A stretch of 36,747 nucleotides of DNA from Rhodospirillales bacterium (lineage in GTDB: Bacteria > Pseudomonadota > Alphaproteobacteria > Rhodospirillales > Defluviicoccaceae): positions 1 through 36,747 of the forward strand of contig JAEULH010000016.1 of NCBI GenBank assembly GCA_016793925.1, written 5' to 3'. Positions within the stretch are counted from its first letter, which is position 1; each line of letters begins with the position of its first letter. The notes beneath the pieces were generated by a model. The model was not told where the DNA came from and did not search any database. It was given only the letters and a program-made list of their open reading frames with translations. Positions 36,269-36,747 of this stretch are shown here, piece by piece. A program made the position numbers and the translations under genes.

Positions 36269-36663
36269 GCAGATGTCTATCGAGGACGACGGCGATACTG
36301 AAAAACAGGAAAGTTCTAGCTTTTTTGGGCAGCGATTTGAAGCTGCGTCTCGGTGCGCCAACACCGTTCGAAGCGGGCGCTGATCGCGGCTTTGGCCGGG
36401 CTGTCCGTTCATGGCTGTCGGCGCGAAAGGCCAAGGCGATCGCTGCGGCGTTGCACGACCACGGTTTCACCGGCTTCGATCAGCGTCATCGACAAGATGC
36501 CGGACGCCGAAACTCCTGAGATAGCCAAATTGGACACCTCCGGAAAGCCCGTAATTGGCTTGGCGAGTTTATGATGCCGCCTCTGCTGAGCGCCTGGGGG
36601 TTCAAGCCTGGATTGTTCGGGCGCTTATGCTGGCTTGCTGCCGCATTTTTGGGCCGGAGCCCT
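36269..36663. other. Unassigned DNA beside an insertion-sequence remnant
   Basis: No credible gene is seen in this 395-bp stretch. Short open frames occur on both strands without recognisable domains. The part nearest the right edge is probably the non-coding end of the insertion sequence at 36664-36747; its boundary cannot be placed by eye. Confidence 0.5.
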
Positions 36664-36747
36664 TCATCCTCCGAGACAGGTCCGCTGCAGCCAGCACCAT
36701 CGCTCATGTTGTAGGCCATGTTGGCGAGCGTCACGGTCGCGGTGGCG
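36664..36747 (-). mobile_element. IS5-like transposase, frameshifted C-terminal end (runs off the window)
   Basis: On the minus strand the frame entering at 36747 reads ATATVTLANMAYNM, the characteristic C-terminal helix of IS5-group DDE transposases ('TLANMAYN' followed by basic and aromatic residues). After that Met the frame continues as SDGAGCSG. Restoring one base after ATGAG would give RRWCWLQRTCLGG and a TGA stop at 36664-36666, which fits the family much better. So the C-terminus seems to carry a one-base deletion, unless this is a sequencing error. The remainder of the element lies outside the window. Confidence 0.65.

Overview
The window is GC-rich chromosomal DNA from an alphaproteobacterium, most likely of the Rhodospirillales type. 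The evidence for this is the eno-ftsB-pdhA-pdhB-pdhC-lpd-lipA-coq10-cinA neighbourhood, the lipoyl domain fused to the N-terminus of the PDH E1 beta subunit, and codon use strongly biased to G/C. No rRNA, tRNA, CRISPR array, phage module or complete insertion sequence was seen.

Layout. (1) 1-1851: the tail of a probable hot-dog thioesterase on the plus strand meets a zinc-ribbon SAM methyltransferase on the minus strand. A 700-bp gene-free stretch follows, with a good minus-strand promoter, a 14-bp perfect palindrome and the eroded C-terminus of an IS66-type transposase. (2) 1852-10642, plus strand: an AI-2E/PerM-type membrane protein, then a tightly overlapping nine-gene multisubunit cation/proton antiporter operon in the order E, F, G, MbhD/E fusion, B, C, D-like, NuoL/MrpA-like, small membrane protein, D-like. 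There is no full-length MrpA; its parts are encoded separately, and the order resembles the antiporter arm of archaeal membrane-bound hydrogenase/sulfane reductase complexes. (3) 10822-15023, plus strand: propionyl-CoA carboxylase beta and alpha subunits and a CinA/PncC amidase. (4) 14963-23784, minus strand: central carbon metabolism, namely enolase, an FtsB-like divisome protein, all parts of pyruvate dehydrogenase (E1 alpha, lipoylated E1 beta, E2, E3), lipoyl synthase and a Coq10/RatA protein. (5) 23978-26389, minus: a TrmJ-like tRNA methyltransferase and citramalate synthase. (6) 26631-31235: a DUF1232 protein, a small unknown protein, an endonuclease/exonuclease/phosphatase-phospholipase D pair (the latter with a C-terminal VTT membrane domain), and an unusual protein made of three DUF2934-like repeats. 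(7) 31648-36747: a LysR regulator, the remnant of a peptidoglycan-binding-domain gene, a response regulator/histidine kinase pair, a TSUP (TauE/SafE) permease, and at the right edge the frameshifted C-terminus of an IS5-like transposase.

How the genes fit together. Regions 3 and 4 form a coherent acyl-CoA/pyruvate block: PDH makes acetyl-CoA, LipA supplies the lipoyl groups that PDH carries on both E1 beta and E2, and PCC carboxylates propionyl-CoA. The antiporter operon would handle Na+/H+ homeostasis or couple to the respiratory proton gradient. Regions 6 and 7 look like envelope and stress accessory functions and carry gene remnants at their margins. The strongest candidates for something poorly described are the triple-repeat DUF2934 protein and the MrpA-less, three-antiporter-subunit operon with its extra small membrane protein.
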